This document shows positions 59,790 to 64,000 of a stretch of 64,000 nucleotides of DNA, in pieces. How positions within the stretch are numbered: the stretch's first letter is position 1; every line of letters starts with the position of its first letter. Both the position numbers and the translations under genes were made by a program. The DNA is taken from assembly GCA_012295275.1 (NCBI GenBank), contig CM022665.1, positions 1-64,000 on the forward strand. The letters are read 5' to 3'. Under the pieces are notes generated by a model that worked only from the letters and a program-made list of their open reading frames with translations, was not told where the DNA came from and ran no database searches. Origin of the DNA: Chrysomallon squamiferum. Its lineage: Eukaryota; Mollusca; Gastropoda; Neomphalida; Peltospiridae.

Positions 59790-60010
59790 TATTTACTTTG
59801 AATACACTTGCTATTTAACAGTGGTCAGTTTGGAATTTTTGGATTTTCCTGTACATTGTCCACAAAATCAACTCTGACACGAATAAAACTGATCTAAATG
59901 GTACATAACAACAATAAAGATTCTATATAATATCCTCAGTATACAGAGTCCACTTGATTAGGCTCTAAACTATTTATAGTGATACCTACCCTTAGAAAAT
60001 TATCACTGGT
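59790..60010. repeat. Plus-orientation copy of the 22-31 kb module
   Basis: Shares AACAGTGGTCAGTTTGGAAT, TTTTCCTGTACATTGTCCAC and GAATAAAACTGATCTAAATGG with 28618-28690, then the CAGAGTCCACTTGATTAG words of 31320-31345. Confidence 0.85.
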
Positions 60011-60519
60011 TTCTTATGACAAAGAATGAGATCGAGGAACAATCATTTTGACACATTTTTTGATTACGTATTTTCATGGAAAATAGAATATATTAAAGCA
60101 TTTGGTTTGCACTGCCATGAGTTCGCTCTAGTAATATAGCCTCTTGTAAATGTTTGATGTACATAATTATATAGTAGTATATTTATTCGTTAGTGAATGT
60201 TTGACTGGTAGAATTAATTTTTGAACAGTTTTATGATATGCTACCATGTTATACATAACGACTTTTATAAGTTGTTTCATTCAATGGTTTGGTCATTTTT
60301 AAAACCTGTTTGTTTTCAGAATGATAAATTGTACAAAATATTGTTTTAGTGTTGTTCATTGTAGAAATCTTTAAAAAGAAATAAAATAGTCTGAAAAAAT
60401 AAAAATGTGTTCAGTAGAATGATATATTTTTATGTCATTTCCATCTTAATTATTAGTATTATTGTTGCTGTTGCTGCTGTTGTTGTTGTTATTCTGAATT
60501 GCGCTCATATTAAGATCAG

Positions 60520-61110
60520 ATAACTTTCCCATAAAATCAGCTCAGAAATACCAGTGCAGTTCAGTAGAAAATGATCTTTGGGCCCCACCCTCAAGCTATG
60601 CTCTGTGCACTTGCGATACTTCATATACCTTACATACATTACTGACTATTATTGGTGCGTCTGTATGTATGTATGTATGTATGATTATATATGAATATAC
60701 GTACGTATGTATGTGTGTATCTATGTATGAATGTACCTATGTATATATGTGTGCTTGCGTGTGTGCATATGTATGTGTTTGTTTGTGCGAGTGTGTGTAT
60801 ATATGTACGTATGTCTGTGTATGAATGCATGTACATATGTATGTACCGATGTATGTATGTTTATGTGTATAAGCCTATTTATGTGCATTTGTATGTATGA
60901 AAGTATGTATGTACATGTATGTATGTATGTATGTATGTGTGTATGCATTTTTGTCGTATCTATGTAATATTCTAAATTACATGACCAAGCCAGATAACTT
61001 TATATATTTGTTTGTTTGTTAAGGGTCATTAGTGTCAGATAACTTTTCAGTGGAGTTTAATAGACAGTGCTCTGTGAACCCCATCCCTGAAGCTAATCCC
61101 TGGGCACGTG
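60520..61110. repeat. Interspersed repeat carrying a (TATG)n tract, inverse of the 32.4-33.0 kb repeat
   Basis: The 60-bp block 60961-61020 is the exact reverse complement of 32539-32598. The TATG-type tract (60660-60945) lies on the same side of the block as the ACAT tract does there. Two related flanks (60520-60630 and 61030-61125) share AGATAACTTT, a CCCCA..CC word and GTGCGATA-like ends, so the element is itself duplicated around the microsatellite. Confidence 0.85.
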
Positions 61111-61229
61111 CGATATTTGATGTACCTTCTTTGTTAAATAAGTAAAAAGAAAACATTAAAAAAAAATAACAAGTCTGTAAGGGGTATTAGTCTATAACTT
61201 AGAACATTTAGATTTGGAACTGAAAGATG

Positions 61230-62720
61230 AAACCTATGATATTTTTCTACGGGGCGGTAACAAAAGCTTCTGTTAGACACAATAGAAACTGTTTACAGTT
61301 TTGCAAGTCTCCTCTGCGTTTTCAGAATATCATCAATAATCTGTTTTTGGTATTGTGTCACCATTTAGATCACTTTTATTCGTGTCAAAGTTGGTTTTAT
61401 GGACAACGTACAGGAAAATCGAAAAATTCAAAATTAACCACAGTTTAACAGCAAGCGTATTCAAACAAAATAAATTGCAGTAACTGTAATATAAATGAAG
61501 ATTAGTGTAATTTTACTGTAATAAAGTAATATATTTTAATATTATATTTTATGCGTGGCAAATTAGTTCACTGAGTATAACGTACATGAAAATATTACAA
61601 ATATTTATATTTGTTTATCAGAAAAATCTTTTTAGATTTATGAAAAGAGAGTTAAAGTAATAAAAATGGAATTATAATAACATCTAGAAAATATTCAATT
61701 GTGAGTTCGTCTTATTAAGGCATAAGAAAGTTCATCATGTAAACAATATACCTAGTTGTAGTACTATTAATATTTAGTTAACTAGGATATAAATAAATAA
61801 AATGAAGTGAAATGAAATAAAATAAAATGAGATTTTTCCGTATCCGTATCAGTGGTTCAATGGAAAGTCGCCATGTTTATGTCACTTTGTACACGTAATT
61901 TGAGTCACGTGATCGTTACCACACAGAGACGACCTACATGTTTTGTTTTCTCTTTTTAACATATTGATGTGTTTGAGTCGTTCTTTACAGAAATAATTTG
62001 ATTAGGAATTTGGGCAGGTTGATAAACATTTTAATAACAGTTTTCTATATCCAGTAATCAGATATTTATGTCTGTAAATACGCTGATTTTTTCAAACACA
62101 TTCTAACATTACTTCCTCTTTGTAAATTTTATATCAAATATTGAAGCGTTTTCCATGGTTTAATTCGACTCAAACACTCCAGTAAAATGGACATGGACCT
62201 TGCATTTGGTTAAATAAAATAAAATAAGATGCAGAGACGACCTGCATATGTTTTGTTGTTTCTTTTTAACAATACGCATTAAATGAGCAGTAAAATCACG
62301 AACACGCAGATTTTAGGAAGTATTAATTTCTGCGTGGTGTTTTTGAAAACAAAATCTCGTCTCCAGATCAGTTGTGTTTGAAGTGGTTTCCCATGGTTTT
62401 ATTCGATTCAAACACTCCAGTAAAATGGACATGGACCTTGCATTTAGTTAAAGAGCTTATTAACATGACAGTTTATGAAATAATGATTACGTTTTAACCT
62501 ATTTTACCACATTCAGATAAGAGAAGAAACTACCTTCTTTTGTATTTGTTACGAGCGACAACGAAAAGGTCACAAATATTGACCCGTTTGTGTCGCCCAT
62601 TATTGAATATCGTTCTCAGTAACAGTTAAAAGTTTATAGACTACGTGCTAAAACAAATCAGCAATGTCTCAGTCATTTCCTCTTTTCAGAAATTATCATA
62701 AAATGTAACCTCGGAGTTTC
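61230..62720. repeat. Inverted copy of the 22-31 kb module with an internal duplication
   Basis: Read on the minus strand it follows the order seen at 27440-29040: a GACAACGAAAAGGTCACAAA-type block, CATGTTAATAAGCTC-type words, the TCACGTGA site (61905-61912), TTAACTAAATATTAATAG, and the GATCTAAATGG and AAAAGTTTCTATTG-like blocks. A stretch including AAACACTCCAGTAAAATGGA occurs at 62174 and 62413, a local duplication of about 240 bp. Confidence 0.82.
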
Positions 62721-63040
62721 ATTAATGTCCTAGTTTCGTTATCAGATACTTTGTCTGTCTGTGTCTTTGTTCATTTTTCTAATCTGAATAACTGTTATTT
62801 AATAAATAATTATTTTCCTATATCCGCAAACTGCTGTTAATTTTACACATTTTTTATTTATTTGTATTTCTGAAATTATAGAGATTACACATGAATTGAA
62901 ACGGAATATTAATTCAACATCTTACCTATATTTTGAACGATTTTAAATTTATTTATTTATTTTTCTTTTTTGTATCTTTATGTAAACATGTATACATGTA
63001 CCAAAAATCTCAAATTATTTCGAAGTCATGTATGGATCTT

Positions 63041-63071
<31 letters not shown>
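63041..63071. repeat. Poly(A) tract
   Basis: About 30 A residues, about 60 bp before the acceptor of the last exon. Confidence 0.9.
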
Positions 63072-63074
<3 letters not shown>

Positions 63075-63130
63075 ATCATAACTGATTGTGCACTATGTTG
63101 TTTTGAATTTATCTTAAACGTCTGTTCCAG

Positions 63131-64000
63131 ATTCAAAAGTGAAGAATTCGAACATTCTTAACAGTTTTGAGAATAATCCAAATAACGTGAGTAATGGTGG
63201 AAAGTCAGAAAAAAGAGAAGGAACTGATTCGAAAGAAGTGGGTTCAGAAGCTGATACTATTGAAGAAGATGGATCAGATACTACAACAACTGATAGAAAT
63301 GAATCAACAGATTCAACTGTTGATAGACATGAATCAGAAGTTGCATATCCTGGTATAAATAAATCAGAATCTACAAGTATTCAAGAAAATCAATCAAAAG
63401 CTGCAGAAATTCATGGAAATGAATCAGAAGCTGCAACTAATGATGGAAGTAAATCAGAAGGTGCAGTTCGTGGAACTGAATCAGAAGGTGCAACTGTTGA
63501 TGGAAGTGATTCAGGAGCTGCAGCTGTTGATGGAAATGAATCAGAAGCTGCAAGCATGGATGGAAATGAATTACAAGCTGTAAGAATTGATAGAAATGAA
63601 CCAGAAGCTTCAGTAATTGATGGAATTGACTCAAAATGTGCAGCTATTCATAGAAATAAATCGGAAGTTGAAAGAACTGACGGATATAAATCGGACGATG
63701 AAACTGCTGCTGCAAATGAATCACAATCTGCAGTAGTTGATAGAAATGTATCAGAAGGTGCAGCCATTTATAGAAATGAATCATATGCTGCAGGAGTTGA
63801 CATAAATGAACCAGAAGCTGCAATAATTATTGCAGAAGGTGCAGTTGATGGACATGAATCAGAAATTGCAAGAATTCATAGCAGTGAATCAGAACATACA
63901 ACTGTTGAGGTGAATGAATCAGAAGGTACAAATATTGATACTAATCAATCGGAACAGCTGAGTAGTGACCTAACAAGATCAAATGTTGTTGAAACTAACA
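63131..64000 (+). CDS. Acidic decapeptide-repeat exon of a second IAP-like gene (partial, runs off the window)
   Basis: After acceptor CTGTTCCAG (63122-63130) a phase-1 exon is open for 289 complete codons to the window end; it has no ATG at its start, so it is an internal exon. It begins SKVKNSNILNSFENNPNNVS and then repeats a ten-residue pattern, roughly VDGNESEAAx (for example VDGNESEAAS, IDRNEPEASV, VDRNVSEGAA). Near the end it reads NQSEQLSSDLTRSNVVETN, clearly related to DRNESELLSSDITGSPVYET at 40054-40113 in the IAP pseudogene, and both exons start in phase 1 after an acceptor. I infer that BIR and RING segments follow beyond 64000. Composition is Glu/Ser/Asp/Ala-rich and probably disordered. 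No stop or frameshift is seen, so this copy may be functional. Confidence 0.75.

Noticed and set aside
60639-60967. Open frames on both strands over the TATG tract
   Set aside because: Microsatellite translations; the same applies to Thr-His, Arg-Glu and Cys-Val frames over the GT, GA and CA tracts at 25329-25752, 45606-45845, 46116-46343 and 49471-49735.
21971-64000. tRNA or rRNA genes
   Set aside because: No T-loop GTTCRANNC / A-box pairing at tRNA spacing and no rRNA core words were noticed by eye; a covariance search would be needed to exclude them formally.

Overview
This is animal nuclear DNA, AT-rich outside the first third, with small exons, long introns, many microsatellites and decayed transposons. 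BIR/RING inhibitor-of-apoptosis exons, relics of Slit and collagen IV, a FLYWCH/MULE relic and abundant TATG, CA, GA and ATT tracts suggest an invertebrate. A mollusc, perhaps a cephalopod, is my best inference, but it is not proven here. No complete intact gene is present; nearly all recognisable coding sequence is single exons or damaged exons.

Layout. 1-21770 is a satellite array of about 58 tandem copies of a GC-word-rich monomer of about 375 bp. Its copies differ mostly in A/T homopolymer length, which looks partly like long-read consensus noise. It ends at a 200-N scaffold gap (21771-21970), so its adjacency to the rest is a scaffolding inference. 21971-31360 is AT-rich and holds a complex repeat whose blocks recur 5-7 times; six copies of one block carry an interferon-stimulated-response-element-like motif. 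31360-33490 is mostly tri- and tetranucleotide repeats.

33490-42350 is an inhibitor-of-apoptosis (IAP/BIRC-type) locus. A lone minus-strand RING exon with its 3' flank (33490-34045) is an inverted copy of the plus-strand RING exon and flank at 41833-42350. The plus-strand copy has a long first exon (38498-41005) with a 24-bp octapeptide-coding minisatellite, an acidic linker, one BIR domain and a second partial BIR, then the RING exon. It carries several stops and frameshifts and reads as a pseudogene. The last 870 bp (63131-64000) are an open, acidic, decapeptide-repeat exon of a paralogous gene that runs off the window.

45000-56000 is a graveyard of two conserved extracellular genes: six minus-strand exons of Slit (second LRR domain through the start of the third), one plus-strand LRR C-terminal exon resembling Slit domain 3, and plus-strand exons of a type IV collagen (two Gly-X-Y, two NC1). 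57808-58270 is a FLYWCH/MULE transposon relic, and 35520-36060 a LINE tail. 59790-62720 repeats the left-hand AT-rich modules in both orientations, so the IAP pseudogene and relic exons lie between related repeat blocks.

Working together: the only coherent functional theme is IAP-type BIR/RING genes, amplified and partly inactivated inside repeat-rich DNA. The Slit and collagen exons look like passive debris.
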